Notes under the pieces: generated by a model
The model's database searches: none
Told to the model about the DNA's origin: nothing
The model's input: only the letters and a program-made list of their open reading frames with translations
Assembly (NCBI GenBank): GCA_019638615.1
Contig: JAHBTL010000008.1
Coordinates: forward strand, 166,274 to 230,273
Length of the DNA stretch: 64,000 bases
Source of the DNA: Chitinophagaceae bacterium
GTDB lineage: Bacteria > Bacteroidota > Bacteroidia > Chitinophagales > Chitinophagaceae
Direction of reading: 5' to 3'
Position numbers and translations under genes: made by a program
Shown here: piece by piece, positions 44,170-56,067 of the stretch
How the letters are laid out: every line of letters begins with the position of its first letter
How positions within the stretch are numbered: position 1 is the first letter of the stretch

Positions 44170-45444
44170 TCAAAAACGGGACGCAGCTTCTATAGTACGG
44201 TCCAGGTCTTGATAGGAAATGGCGTTACTGATAAACCATGTTTCAAATGCTGACGGTGGCAAATATACGCCGGAATTTAACATATGATGGAAGAATTTAT
44301 TAAACAGGGGGATATCTGCTTTAGAAGCGGTTTTAAAATCTTTTACCGGGTGTGTGCAGAAATGTACGCTGATCATGCTGCCAATACGGTTGATAATATG
44401 AGGATACGGTTTGTTTTTAAAGGCATTTTTCAGTCCTTTTTCAAGATATAATCCTTTTTCATCCAGCTCTTTATAAACCGACGGATTGCTTTTAAGCATC
44501 TCCAGGAGTGTATACCCTGCTACCATTGCCAGGGGGTTGCCGCTCAATGTGCCGGCCTGGTAAACACTGCCCAGCGGGGCGATATGCTGCATAATTTCCT
44601 TTCTTGCCGCAAACGCACCTACCGGCATGCCTGCGCCAATGATTTTTCCATAGGTCACAATATCCGCATCTGTTTTTAGTCTTTCCTGGGCGCCGCCCGC
44701 TGCCAGCCGGAAACCGGTCATTACTTCGTCGAAAATAAGCAAGATGCCTTCCCGTGTACATAGCGCTCTTACTCCTTCCAGGAATGACTTTTCCGGTAAA
44801 ATGCATCCCATATTGCCGGCCACAGGTTCAATAATAATCGCTGCAATTTCATTTTTATGCGCTGCTGCCAGCTGTTCTACAGCCGGTAAGTCGTTGTAAG
44901 CGCAGGTAAGCGTATCGCCGGCTACACCTGAAGTAACTCCCGGTACGGTTTGAATGTTAAAAGTAGCTACACCACTGCCTGCTTTTACCAGGAAGCAGTC
45001 TGCGTGCCCGTGATAGCAGCCCTCAAATTTTATAAATTTATTCCTGCCGGTATATCCGCGGGCCAGCCTTATAGCGCTCATACAGGCCTCCGTGCCGCTG
45101 TTTACCATACGTATCAGGTCTACATTGGGAACCATACTTTTAATAAGTTCCGCTATTTCAACTTCCAGCGCTGTAGGGGCGCCAAACGAAGTGGAAAGCA
45201 TGGCTTTATCCTGTATGGCTTTGATCACCGGCTCATAGGCATGGCCCAGTATCATGGGGCCCCAGGAATTGATGAAATCAATATACTGATTGCCGTCTGC
45301 GTCGTACAGGTAGGCGCCTTTTGCCCTTGAGATAAACAGCGGGTTACCGCCTACACTTTTGAATGCTCTTACAGGGCTGTTCACGCCGCCGGGAATGGAT
45401 TGCTGCGCCCGGGCAAATAAAGACTGACTTGTATGTGTGTTCAT
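44170..45444 (-). CDS. hemL: Glutamate-1-semialdehyde 2,1-aminomutase
   Basis: HemL makes 5-aminolevulinate from glutamate-1-semialdehyde in the C5 heme pathway, the step following GltX and HemA. The 424-residue PLP enzyme starts with the family sequence [11 protein letters not shown] (about residue 18). The PLP-binding lysine lies in [15 protein letters not shown] (about residue 266). FDEVMTGFR holds the aspartate that contacts the pyridine nitrogen. The set of family motifs is complete. A -7 box TAGCTTTG lies on the minus strand at 45519-45526, giving a leader of about 70 bases. Confidence 0.97.
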   Translation of the reverse strand: MNTHTSQSLFARAQQSIPGGVNSPVRAFKSVGGNPLFISRAKGAYLYDADGNQYIDFINSWGPMILGHAYEPVIKAIQDKAMLSTSFGAPTALEVEIAELIKSMVPNVDLIRMVNSGTEACMSAIRLARGYTGRNKFIKFEGCYHGHADCFLVKAGSGVATFNIQTVPGVTSGVAGDTLTCAYNDLPAVEQLAAAHKNEIAAIIIEPVAGNMGCILPEKSFLEGVRALCTREGILLIFDEVMTGFRLAAGGAQERLKTDADIVTYGKIIGAGMPVGAFAARKEIMQHIAPLGSVYQAGTLSGNPLAMVAGYTLLEMLKSNPSVYKELDEKGLYLEKGLKNAFKNKPYPHIINRIGSMISVHFCTHPVKDFKTASKADIPLFNKFFHHMLNSGVYLPPSAFETWFISNAISYQDLDRTIEAASRF

Positions 45445-45610
45445 ATTTTAATGCCGGCAAACCGGATTTTATGAGGTAAGAATGCAAAATAACCGTCCTT
45501 GCATTTTTTTCAGAAGTGCAAAGCTACGCATGAACCGCGTGGTAAATGTCGATAAACAGTAAAATATGCCGCTATTGTGTTCAGCCTGGCAGCGCTTTAC
45601 GGCCTCCCTG

Positions 45611-46804
45611 CTAAACTTTGATGTAGATTTTCTTTTTATCGAGCCACCAGGCGATGCCCCAGAAAATAAGTACGTGAAAAACGGCATACAACAGCGAACC
45701 GTTCATATTACCGAACGCGGGAGCGAATAAATGATCATACATCCAGTTCCCCAGGCTTTTGTATACAGGCATTCCGTTTTTTGTACCGTCTTCAATCCTG
45801 AATAGCCCGTACAGCCTCACCCATACACCGCTTAACACAAAAATGAAAAGCGGATTTTTACCAAACACATCAAAAAAATGCGCCCATGCTCCTTTTTGCC
45901 GGTATATTTCAACAATATGAATAATAACGGCCAACACAACCATTGCCAGCCCGGATGTGTATACTACATAGGAACTGGTCCATATTTTTTTGTTCAGCGG
46001 AAAAGCGGTGCTCCAGCATAAGCCGATAAAAATGAACAGCACGGCTATCGTAAATAAATTAGCAATAACAGGGTAGTAAACATTCGCATTTTGAACGCCT
46101 GGCAGAGACGTGGCAATGATTTTTGTTTTTTGTATGATATAATCGCCCGCTAAAAAACCAAATATTACCTGCACAATTGCCGGCAGTGTGCTGGCAATCC
46201 CTTCGGGGTCGAAGGCCACTCCTTCGCCATGATACATATGGCCTTCACCCAGCAACAGCAAGTCTGTTTTGGTTCCGAACCAGCCTTGCAGGCTGTAAAG
46301 ATCACCCGGACTGCCCCATACGATGCAAAACACCCAGTACAATAAAAGCAACAGGATGCTCATTGCGAAAATTTTTACCGGCTTCAGGTAGTAAATAATA
46401 ACAGAAGCAAAAAAGTAGCAAATGGCTATGCGTTGCAAAACACCCGGAATACGGATCGTATCCCAGGTTTTGGCGACCAGTTGTCCGTCGGCATTGTATT
46501 TTACAAAGGGGAACCAGTTGAGCAGGAGCCCGGTAAGAAAGATCAGCAATGTCCTGCGGATCGTTTTTTTCCAAAAGACAGCATCGCCTGCCTGCCGCAG
46601 CTTCGGCATTACAAAAGCCATTGAGTTGCCTACGGCAAAAAGAAAGAAAGGGAATACGAGATCCGTAGGCGTACACCCGTGCCAGGCGGCATGATCCAGT
46701 GGCGGGTAAACATATTTCCAGCTGCCGGGATTGTTTACCAATATCATGAGCGCAACGGTGGCTCCCCGGAATATATCTAAAGGATAAAAACGCTGTTTCA
46801 ACAA
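45611..46804 (-). CDS. DUF5009 / heparan-glucosaminide acetyltransferase-like membrane protein
   Basis: The 397-residue inner-membrane protein has about ten helices. The start MLKQRFYPLDIFRGATVALMILVNNPG and the following TPTDLVFPFFLFAVGNSMAF block are diagnostic of the COG4299 (NagX-like) family, which is related to lysosomal HGSNAT. These are thought to acylate N-acetylglucosamine-type sugars across the membrane. The catalytic histidine of HGSNAT-type enzymes may lie in HAAWHGCTP. The presence in a sulfatase- and deacetylase-encoding organism fits glycan metabolism, but no link to a locus is seen. Confidence 0.9.
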   Translation of the reverse strand: MLKQRFYPLDIFRGATVALMILVNNPGSWKYVYPPLDHAAWHGCTPTDLVFPFFLFAVGNSMAFVMPKLRQAGDAVFWKKTIRRTLLIFLTGLLLNWFPFVKYNADGQLVAKTWDTIRIPGVLQRIAICYFFASVIIYYLKPVKIFAMSILLLLLYWVFCIVWGSPGDLYSLQGWFGTKTDLLLLGEGHMYHGEGVAFDPEGIASTLPAIVQVIFGFLAGDYIIQKTKIIATSLPGVQNANVYYPVIANLFTIAVLFIFIGLCWSTAFPLNKKIWTSSYVVYTSGLAMVVLAVIIHIVEIYRQKGAWAHFFDVFGKNPLFIFVLSGVWVRLYGLFRIEDGTKNGMPVYKSLGNWMYDHLFAPAFGNMNGSLLYAVFHVLIFWGIAWWLDKKKIYIKV

Positions 46805-46911
46805 TAAGAGGTTATAAATACTAAAGTTAGTTACAATTCATTCAAATTGCCTGTAAGGGAAAGATTTTACTGACCGGGAAATAACCTGCATTATTCCCGG
46901 TTGACTATATG

Positions 46912-48699
46912 CTATCTTTCGGGCAATGCTTTCCATCTTTTTATAATGGTTGTATACAACAACACGAAAATAAAACCTGCTGCTAATAATAAGCAGCTGA
47001 GATTTTCGCCCAATATATCAAATATAAAATCCGGCTTTTTCTTATAGTATAAATCTCCCAGTATTTTTTGATAGTAATTTTCCTGGTGCTGGTTTATTAT
47101 CAGTAAAATAAGGAGGATATATGGCACAATACCAGCCAGGGTTATATTGATGAATACAGCCTGCACCTGTTTCTTCACCTGTTTAAGAAAAAGCAACGGC
47201 ATCAGTAAGATAGCAGTACCTGCTGTAAATACAATATAGAATATAGATAATGCATCATTAATGCTCAGGCTCATTGTAAGTAAAGTAATGAGGATAGATA
47301 TAACAATGGCAGTTATAATTGAAAAAAGCAGCGGTGAAAGCCCTGAAGTTCTGAAAATGAATAACAGTATGGATAAACCGAAAGCGAGCCAGCATTGAAA
47401 ATGAAATAGAAAATCCCGGTAATTATGCAATTTTATAGACACAATGTTCCCGAAAGCGGTATCAAGCCCGTCGGCGTCAAAATAAAAGCCTGTTTTCCGG
47501 TCCCTGTAAAACTGCTGTTGTTTGCTTCGGTTTTCCGGGGTGTTCCTGATCGTATCCATCGGTAATCCGGCTATCGCATCATCAGCTACCATTTCAGTCA
47601 GTCCTTCTGTTTCCGGGTTCCCTTGTTCATCTATCTGCATTTTGCTGTTTTCAATGAATTTCTCCACGGTAAAGCTGTCCCTGTTTATTAATGACAGCCA
47701 ATTATCAACGCTAAGGTTTGTTCTTATATTGAGTTCTGCCGCAGCGTTTAAAAATGACGTTAATAACCGTTTAAGCTCACTGGCATCGTTGCGTTTTAAA
47801 AGCTCATACACCTCTTTGTTCAGGGAAATGCCACCTGAATCTTTTCCATGATATCCTTCCCTGTAGCTTCGCCCCCGGGAGAAATAAACCTCTCCTCCTA
47901 AGTGCTGGTCAAATAAAATACGGGAGTAATTGTAATAGCTGACCTCGGTATTTGCAATTGAGGAAACGTCCACAACCTCTCCCCTGTATGCAAACATTAC
48001 CAGCGAGTCGGATATATTTTCCTGGTAAATGCTATTGATATAAGCATTGCCTAGGTTTTTATAGTTTGAAGCGGGTACGAGTTTTTTAACAACGGTATAA
48101 AACTGGTATTCGTCATTAAACCGTTGTAAATAAGGCTTGTTGAAGTCTATCTGCTCTTCCTTTGTTTCACAATAGAGTGAGTCAAAAGGAGAAGGGTATT
48201 TTCGGTTGTCAATTGTATAGTCGGCCGGGTTAACAGACAAAAAAGCTGCTGCCAGGTTAGCGGTGTTGATTTGTTCGGTGAGTTTGGCGTCAGGATATTT
48301 TTTATTCAAATAAAGTGTATATCCCAATGCATACGAAGTGTAAAAAGTAGTGGACAAAAAGAATAGGATGAAATAAATGGCAAACGATCCAAATAATTGC
48401 CACCGGCTGGTAGGGTAGTAATTTTTGAAACTGTTATGCCTGAATAATAATATTAACCAAACAACTATTATTAATACGGAACAAACAATGCTGAAAAGCA
48501 GCGTGCCGTTATGAGCGTATATTTCATAGGCAAAATATTCCTGCAAAAGCTCGGGTTTCCGAAAAACATTTATGCCCAATATAAAAAAGATTAAATGTAC
48601 CAGCGCCGTAATCAACACCATCCATAGCAAACGGGTATTCCATATCAAAGGTAATTTTTCAAGGAGGGTTTTATTTATGTTCTGAACAATGGATTTCAT
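46912..48699 (-). CDS. ABC exporter-type permease with large extracytoplasmic domain
   Basis: I recognise the type, not a family. The 595-residue protein has three N-terminal membrane helices (about 25-45, 67-88 and 103-124), a soluble stretch of about 300 residues (125-425), then about five helices to the C-terminus. The stretch is polar, contains strand-turn and helix signals, and should face the periplasm. It lies 18 bases downstream of the ABC ATPase on the same strand and is the obvious membrane partner. It is larger than common ABC-2 permeases. Substrate unknown; export of a peptide or envelope component, or a mechanotransmitter role, is possible. Confidence 0.75.
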   Translation of the reverse strand: MKSIVQNINKTLLEKLPLIWNTRLLWMVLITALVHLIFFILGINVFRKPELLQEYFAYEIYAHNGTLLFSIVCSVLIIVVWLILLFRHNSFKNYYPTSRWQLFGSFAIYFILFFLSTTFYTSYALGYTLYLNKKYPDAKLTEQINTANLAAAFLSVNPADYTIDNRKYPSPFDSLYCETKEEQIDFNKPYLQRFNDEYQFYTVVKKLVPASNYKNLGNAYINSIYQENISDSLVMFAYRGEVVDVSSIANTEVSYYNYSRILFDQHLGGEVYFSRGRSYREGYHGKDSGGISLNKEVYELLKRNDASELKRLLTSFLNAAAELNIRTNLSVDNWLSLINRDSFTVEKFIENSKMQIDEQGNPETEGLTEMVADDAIAGLPMDTIRNTPENRSKQQQFYRDRKTGFYFDADGLDTAFGNIVSIKLHNYRDFLFHFQCWLAFGLSILLFIFRTSGLSPLLFSIITAIVISILITLLTMSLSINDALSIFYIVFTAGTAILLMPLLFLKQVKKQVQAVFINITLAGIVPYILLILLIINQHQENYYQKILGDLYYKKKPDFIFDILGENLSCLLLAAGFIFVLLYTTIIKRWKALPER

Positions 48700-48717
48700 T
48701 GTATTTGTTTTATGAGG

Positions 48718-49875
48718 TTATGCTATGAAATATTTGCGGGTAGAGTTAGATATGTTCCTGATATAGGTGGTGGAGACATTATTAGCGCCCAGCGTTGACA
48801 GCACGTCGCTAAAAGATACCTGGTTTGAGAAATAAGCAATGTATACGCCGCCATTGTAAGTAATTTTTTCAATCGCCAGGTTTACAAATGCCGCAGAGAG
48901 CTGTTCTCTGCCTGCCGTGGTTTCTATTTCTACAATGAGGGTTTCATCGGATGCTGTTCTGCCGCCGGTAAAGCTGGCGTCGGTATATTGCCCGTTCTTA
49001 AGGTAGATCACTTTGTCGGACACTTTTTCTACTTCGTATAATTGTTGCGAGCTGAGTATGAGCGCAATAGGATTGTTTACAGAGTTGGCAATGGATTTCA
49101 GGTCTTCCAGTATGATCTGCTGGGCAAGTACATCAAGGTTGGCCAGTGGCTCATCCAGCAATAAAAGCTCCGGCTTTCTTAGCAAGGTACGGGCTAATTC
49201 GAACCGCATTTTGTAGCCCGATGATAGCTCACTCCACTTCAGGTGCCTGTAATTCCATAAGCCCAGTCTGGCTATCATAAACAAAACCCTTATTTCATTT
49301 TCCTGTGCAGGGATGTTATAAGAAGACAATACCAGCTTTAAATTGTCTTTGAGGCTGCCATACCATTTTTTTGTGCGTTGGGGAATGTAAACGAGCTTTG
49401 TGCGTAAATCAAAATCATCTTTCGCAGGGTTCGTAAAACTATATTGCAGACTGCCCGAATTTTCCTGCAATTCCCTGGCAAGTATGCGCAACAATGTTGT
49501 TTTGCCATTGCCGTTTTCGCCCACAAGACCATACACCTGCCCTTTTCTTATGCCCAGCGATATAGGACCCAAAGAAAAACCGCTTCTTCCGTATTGCTTG
49601 CATATATCAGCGGCATTTACAACGGCGTTGGATGTATCATATCCGTTCAGTGTGATTTTTCCTGCTTTCAACAACAGGTCAATCGCTTTCTGGATCAGCG
49701 CCTGCTGCTCCTGCGGGTTTTGTTCCTTCCACCCGGTTAGTTCAACAGCCTCTTTATAAAGCTGCATATCCTGGGTGTCGGCTACGCAATCCAGCAGTCT
49801 CCGGAAGCCGAGGTTGATATCGTTATTTTCCAGGAAGCCCAGGGTTTGTCTGGCGCGCATTTGTTGATTTTCCAT
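48718..49875 (-). CDS. ABC transporter ATP-binding protein with N-terminal extension
   Basis: The 385-residue ATPase has Walker A GENGNGKTT at residues 119-127, the signature LSSGYKMRFELA (about residue 215) and Walker B LLLLDEPLAN. The first 90 residues are an extension of helical character that is not part of standard ABC ATPases and could bind its partner or RNA. A C-terminal 80-residue tail (TLIVEIETTAGREQLSAA) is likewise extra. The gene is followed by the membrane protein at 46912. A -7 box TACATTTG lies at 49892-49899 on the minus strand. Confidence 0.85.
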   Translation of the reverse strand: MENQQMRARQTLGFLENNDINLGFRRLLDCVADTQDMQLYKEAVELTGWKEQNPQEQQALIQKAIDLLLKAGKITLNGYDTSNAVVNAADICKQYGRSGFSLGPISLGIRKGQVYGLVGENGNGKTTLLRILARELQENSGSLQYSFTNPAKDDFDLRTKLVYIPQRTKKWYGSLKDNLKLVLSSYNIPAQENEIRVLFMIARLGLWNYRHLKWSELSSGYKMRFELARTLLRKPELLLLDEPLANLDVLAQQIILEDLKSIANSVNNPIALILSSQQLYEVEKVSDKVIYLKNGQYTDASFTGGRTASDETLIVEIETTAGREQLSAAFVNLAIEKITYNGGVYIAYFSNQVSFSDVLSTLGANNVSTTYIRNISNSTRKYFIA

Positions 49876-50252
49876 CGGTTGTATATTTTACCAAATGTAA
49901 ATGACTGTTTACATAAAACCAGGTATCGGTATAATCTTTAAAAATGAATGACCATAATAGCCACATACAAAAATGTAAAAAGGATGATTATATTGCCTTT
50001 TGCTGCCATTTGTTGTGGCGGAGCCAATTTAATTTATGCAATTAACCTTACGGATTGACTGATACGTTAACAAAATCAAAAATATTCAGGTTCATTAACA
50101 TTAAACCACTGGGTGAAGATGGAACGCAGTTGAAAACAGGCTACCTTCGCAACTCTAAGCATAAACCCCTGGTAAGCTATATTTTGCAGTGGAGATTTTA
50201 ACCCTTAACTAATCCGGTTAGCTATTGTATTGTTCAATCCAAATGCTCAGCA
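49876..50252. promoter_or_regulatory. Divergent intergenic region of ABC exporter and receptor
   Basis: The 377-base gap holds a minus-strand -7 box TACATTTG (49892-49899) for the ABC gene and a weaker plus-strand TACCTTCG at 50142-50149. No gene or structured RNA is seen. Confidence 0.45.
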
Positions 50253-52799
50253 ATGAAGTTTTTTTTACTGCCAGTTATTCTATTTTGCTTTATAAATGCA
50301 GACGCTCAAACAGAACGCGAAAACCAGCAGCCTGTTGAAATGTCTGTGCTGCAGTTTAAGTCGAGCAGGTTATACGGCAAGGTAATAGATCCTAATTCAG
50401 ATAAAGGGCTTGAAGCGGCATCGGTTCAGTTGTATTTGCATCCAAGAGACAGCCTGGTAGATGGATTGTTTACGAAAACAAACGGAGATTTCAGCTTTAA
50501 AAATCTTCGGCCCGGAACAACCTACCTGCTTATTATTTCAGCGCTGGGGTTCGAACCTTATGAGCAGATTATACATACAGACACGTTGAAAAGAAACAAT
50601 GAGGCTTCATTTGAAAGAGATCTGGGAAATATAATATTGCAAACCCAGGTAAAAGAGTTAGCGAATGTCAAAATCGTTGCAACCAAACCTGCGTTTGAGA
50701 TGAGCATAGACCGCAAAGTGTTCAATGTTTCGAAAAGCCTTACTGCTACCGGCGGAACAGCGGTAGATGTAATGAGGAATATTCCGTCGGTTTCCGTGGA
50801 TATTGACGGGAATGTGCAGCTTCGTAACAGCCCCCCGCTCATTTTTGTAGATGGGCGACCTACTATTCTTACACTGGACCAGATTCCGGCAGACAATATT
50901 GAACGGGTAGAGCTGGTTACCAATCCTTCTGCCAAATTCGATGCGGCTTCTTCTGCCGGCATTATTAACGTGGTTTTGAAAAAAGATAAACGCATAGGGC
51001 TTAACGGGATCGCCTCTGCTTCAATAGGTGTTCCGAAAGTATTGAACGGCAGCCTGAATATGAACCTGCGTGAAGGAAAAATTAATTTCTTTCTAAGTGC
51101 AAGCGCTAACCGGTCTGGCGGAAAAGCAAGAGGTGAAACGGAAAGGGAAAATAAAAAAGATGGGGTTACCCGCGACTTTTTTAACCAGGTTTCTTCCAAT
51201 GATCGTTTGCGGCGGTTTACTTCGCTTAACTATGGATTCGACTATTTTGTTGACAACCGAAATACCATTACAATTGCACATAGCGCAGGAGGCGGCCGTT
51301 TCAACAACAATGAACTACAGCAACAGGAATACCTGAACAATGTAAAAAATCCTGAGTATTATGGAAAACGTACCAGCATAGGCAATTCTGGTTTTAACTG
51401 GAACAATGTCCGGCTGAACTACAAGCACACGTTTCCTGAGAAAGGACGTGAATTGACTGCAGATGTTACTTATAATTTTGTAAAAGGCCATTCCAATTCC
51501 GAAATTGTAAACACATATAGTGCGCCTGACGGATCTGAATATAAACCGTCGGCAACAGTTAGGAACGATGGTAAGAATAGGAGCCCGCAATTAACTTTCC
51601 AGGCAGATTATGTTCACCCGGTGAATGAAAACTCAAAGTTTGAGGTGGGCCTAAGGAGCTATTACAAAAAATTCAGAAGCTTCTTTAATGTTTTTGAAGT
51701 AGGGAACAATGGGAGTGAAACAATATTACCGTTGAGCAATAACTACGAATACACGGAAAAAATCAATGCAGTATATGGCACCTATTCGCAGAAAATCGGA
51801 GGCTTTTCCTATCAGGTAGGATTGCGTGCGGAACATTCAAAATTTGATGGCTTACTGGTTGACAGCGCGTATAAATTCGGGTACCAGTATCCAACCGGCA
51901 TAAAAAATTTGTTTGACGGATTTTTTCCGAGCCTGTTCTTAACACAGGCGTTAACTGAAAGCGACCAGATGCAATTTAACTTTTCAAGAAGAATACGCCG
52001 TCCTGATTTCTGGCAGCTAAACCCGTTTATTGAGATAAATGACCCGGTTAACCTTCGCCAGGGTAACCCCGAGCTGCAGCCCGAGTTTATCAATTCGTTT
52101 GAAGTGAATTACAGTCATAACTACGACAAAGGAAATATGCTGGGTGTTTTGTACTGGCGTAATAATCCGCGCGATATTACTCAATACAGCGATACCATTA
52201 CCGCTGAGCAATACAACCAGTTACAAAATGCAGCGGTTGACCCCAATGCCATTTTAAACACCTTTGTGAATGCCAGTACAACCAACCGCTATGGTGCCGA
52301 GTTTACGCTGCAGTATAAAGCAGCCGGTAATTTCGACTTAACGCCATCGGTTAATATGCAATACAGGAGCGTAAATGCCAATATCAATAATGTTGACCTG
52401 AGCAATGAAGGCTTTAACTGGAATGCGAAACTGATTGCAAATTATAAGCTGAAAATAGAGAATAATGTAGTGCTCCACAATCTTAGCTTCCAGCTGACAG
52501 GACAATATGAATCTTCCCAGGTTATTCCCCAGGGCAGAAGACTTCCGCAGTATGGGGTGGATTTTGCCCTGAGGAAAGATTTCCTCAAAAACAACAGAGC
52601 CACGGTTACATTTGGAATCAACGACGTATTAAACTCACAGCGCTGGGGAACGATATATGATACTGAAAACTTTTACCAGGATTCATACCGTCGCTGGAAC
52701 GTGAGGAATTTCCGCCTTACGTTCAGCTATAAGTTTGGAAAGGCCGATTTCTCGCTCTTAAATATGTTAAGAGGACACCAGAACGATGAGGATTCTTAA
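50253..52799 (+). CDS. TonB-dependent outer-membrane receptor, OMP_b-brl_3 type
   Basis: The 848-residue protein has a signal peptide (1-18, ending ADAQ). Residues about 35-125 fit a carboxypeptidase-regulatory-like domain that opens many Bacteroidota receptors. A plug domain follows (about 140-245, with SVDIDGNVQLRNSPPLIFVDGRP). The rest is a beta-barrel with alternating pattern that ends NFRLTFSYKFG. It lacks a paired SusD gene and is not obviously regulated by a sigma/anti-sigma pair. The substrate is unknown; family members may also act in export or surface processes. The stop overlaps the csbD stop by four bases. Confidence 0.93.
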   Translation: MKFFLLPVILFCFINADAQTERENQQPVEMSVLQFKSSRLYGKVIDPNSDKGLEAASVQLYLHPRDSLVDGLFTKTNGDFSFKNLRPGTTYLLIISALGFEPYEQIIHTDTLKRNNEASFERDLGNIILQTQVKELANVKIVATKPAFEMSIDRKVFNVSKSLTATGGTAVDVMRNIPSVSVDIDGNVQLRNSPPLIFVDGRPTILTLDQIPADNIERVELVTNPSAKFDAASSAGIINVVLKKDKRIGLNGIASASIGVPKVLNGSLNMNLREGKINFFLSASANRSGGKARGETERENKKDGVTRDFFNQVSSNDRLRRFTSLNYGFDYFVDNRNTITIAHSAGGGRFNNNELQQQEYLNNVKNPEYYGKRTSIGNSGFNWNNVRLNYKHTFPEKGRELTADVTYNFVKGHSNSEIVNTYSAPDGSEYKPSATVRNDGKNRSPQLTFQADYVHPVNENSKFEVGLRSYYKKFRSFFNVFEVGNNGSETILPLSNNYEYTEKINAVYGTYSQKIGGFSYQVGLRAEHSKFDGLLVDSAYKFGYQYPTGIKNLFDGFFPSLFLTQALTESDQMQFNFSRRIRRPDFWQLNPFIEINDPVNLRQGNPELQPEFINSFEVNYSHNYDKGNMLGVLYWRNNPRDITQYSDTITAEQYNQLQNAAVDPNAILNTFVNASTTNRYGAEFTLQYKAAGNFDLTPSVNMQYRSVNANINNVDLSNEGFNWNAKLIANYKLKIENNVVLHNLSFQLTGQYESSQVIPQGRRLPQYGVDFALRKDFLKNNRATVTFGINDVLNSQRWGTIYDTENFYQDSYRRWNVRNFRLTFSYKFGKADFSLLNMLRGHQNDEDS

Positions 52800-53002
52800 G
52801 CGGCTTTGCCTGAATTGCCGGAAATGCTTTCTATCAGCATGCGAACCTGTTGTTTGGAGCGTTTAAGCTTACGGCTGAGGCGTTCAAGCAATTCATCTTC
52901 CCTGCCCTTTTCATACGCGAGGTCTTCGTCTGTAAGCGTATGATCGTTTTCTTTGAGTTTTTCCTTTACCTCGTACCAGGGGGCTTCAATTTTTAATTTC
53001 AT
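52796..53002 (-). CDS. CsbD-like stress protein
   Basis: The 68-residue protein matches the Bacteroidota CsbD-like variant with APWYEVKEKLKENDHTLTDEDLAYEKGREDELLERLSRKLKRS (blocks at residues 7-14 and 24-45). Such proteins are small, helical, and accumulate under stress in some bacteria; the molecular role is unclear. It is convergent with the TonB receptor, and the stop codons overlap by four bases, so transcription of one crosses the other. Confidence 0.85.
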   Translation of the reverse strand: MKLKIEAPWYEVKEKLKENDHTLTDEDLAYEKGREDELLERLSRKLKRSKQQVRMLIESISGNSGKAA

Positions 53003-53087
53003 AACAAACGGTTTATATCATCTCTTTATCAATAATCAGTCCGTTTGTATGCCTGGTGCCGTGCCGATAGGCGGGTATTTAATTATT

Positions 53088-54500
<1,413 letters not shown>

Positions 54501-54634
54501 TTAAAAGTATTGCGAATATATTTAAATTATTCCAACATAATGTGAAAACATAGTTGAAAAGCTTACATTTTTCGAAACACTCAATGTCCGCGGGCTTTCC
54601 AGACCGTCCGCAATCGTTTGTGCGGATGTTTACC

Positions 54635-55888
54635 CTAACTATGTAAGATTTTTTTGAAGACAGATGTTGCAGTATGCCCGCCAAATCCAAAGGTATTGTT
54701 GACAACATATTCCAACGGGCGCTCTGCGGCTTTCCCGGTAATAATTTCAATACCCTCCGGCACTTTTTCATCCAGTACTTCTGTGTTGATAGTAGCAGGA
54801 ATAATATTGTGTTTTAGCGACAGGATACTTATGATACTTTCTACCGCACCGGCCGCTCCCAGCAAATGACCGGTCATGGATTTGGTGGCACTAACGGTGG
54901 CGGGTATGTTGCCAAATACTTTTTTGATGCCCTGCAGTTCACTCATATCGCCCAACCCTGTTGAAGTAGCATGCGCGTTTACATACCCCACTTTTTCGGG
55001 CCCCACCTGCGCCTCCTTCAATGCTTTGGATACACCTAAAGCAGCGCCGCTGCCGTCCGGCGGGGTGCCGGTTAAATGATAGGCGTCCGCAGCCATAGCG
55101 CCACCTGCCAGTTCGGCATGAATATGTGCGCCTCTGTTTACTGCATGTTCCCATTCTTCCAGTATCAAGGCGCCTGCGCCTTCGCCTATTACGAATCCAT
55201 CCCTGTTTTTATCGAACGGGCGGGACGCTTTTGCCGGATCTTCATTGTGTTTTGAAAGCGCCTGCGCTGCTCCAAATCCTCCCACAGAAGAAGGAGTAAT
55301 AGCCGCTTCTGACCCCCCGGCTACCATAATAGTAGCCTTACCCAGCCTGATCGTATCGAAGGCGCTGATGATGGCTGTATTGGATGATGCGCATGCTGAT
55401 ACGGTGCAATAATTGGGACCCTGCAGTTTGTGCCTTATAGAAATAACACCCGCTGCAATATCAACGATCATTTTAGGAATGAAATAGGGATTAAAGCGGG
55501 GTGTGCCATCCCCGGCATGAAATTCTCTTAACTGTTCCTCAAATGTGCCGATGCCTCCGTTGCCCGAAGCCCATATAACGCCTGTTTCAGCCAACTCGTT
55601 TTCATTCATTCTTGTAAAATCAAGTCCTGCGTCTTTTATAGCCTGGTCGCTCGCTGCGATGGCATACTGTGTAAACAGGTCGTATTTTTTTAGCTCTTTT
55701 TTGTCGATGTAGGCTTCGGGGGTAAAATTTTTTACCTCGCAGGCGAAACGCGTTTTGAATTTGGAAGCGTCAAATTTAGTGATAGGCCCGGCACCGCTTT
55801 GACCGTTTACAATATTTGTCCAGAATTCAGTTACAGTATTGCCTAAGGGACTAATAACTCCCATTCCTGTAATAGCTACTCTTTTCAT
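54635..55888 (-). CDS. fabF: Beta-ketoacyl-ACP synthase II
   Basis: FabF elongates acyl-ACP chains. The 417-residue protein has the cysteine active site in TVSACASSNTA (about residue 163), and the two histidines in NAHATSTGLGD (about residue 302) and TGHLLGAAGAVE (about residue 340). The start MKRVAITGMGVISPLG is canonical. The C-terminal NNTFGFGGHTATSVF completes the fold. Its usual neighbours acpP and rnc are absent here. FabB-type activity is less likely given the length and motifs. Confidence 0.97.
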   Translation of the reverse strand: MKRVAITGMGVISPLGNTVTEFWTNIVNGQSGAGPITKFDASKFKTRFACEVKNFTPEAYIDKKELKKYDLFTQYAIAASDQAIKDAGLDFTRMNENELAETGVIWASGNGGIGTFEEQLREFHAGDGTPRFNPYFIPKMIVDIAAGVISIRHKLQGPNYCTVSACASSNTAIISAFDTIRLGKATIMVAGGSEAAITPSSVGGFGAAQALSKHNEDPAKASRPFDKNRDGFVIGEGAGALILEEWEHAVNRGAHIHAELAGGAMAADAYHLTGTPPDGSGAALGVSKALKEAQVGPEKVGYVNAHATSTGLGDMSELQGIKKVFGNIPATVSATKSMTGHLLGAAGAVESIISILSLKHNIIPATINTEVLDEKVPEGIEIITGKAAERPLEYVVNNTFGFGGHTATSVFKKILHS

Positions 55889-56067
55889 GTGTTCATTTAT
55901 TCTTGAGCTGCAATAATATCTTAAAAAAGCGATCCGCCAATATTTGTGAGATGGGCACCTATATAATTGTTACTAAAAAAATAGCCGCCGGCATGTTTGT
56001 ATTTCGGGCAAACTACCAACGGCTGCAGCTTGTGTTACCGGCTTCGCAGAAAAGCCAGGTGTATCTT

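Noticed and set aside
50558-51199. 213-codon minus-strand frame inside the TonB receptor
   Set aside because: It is antisense to the plug domain of a convincing receptor gene and shows no motif of its own.
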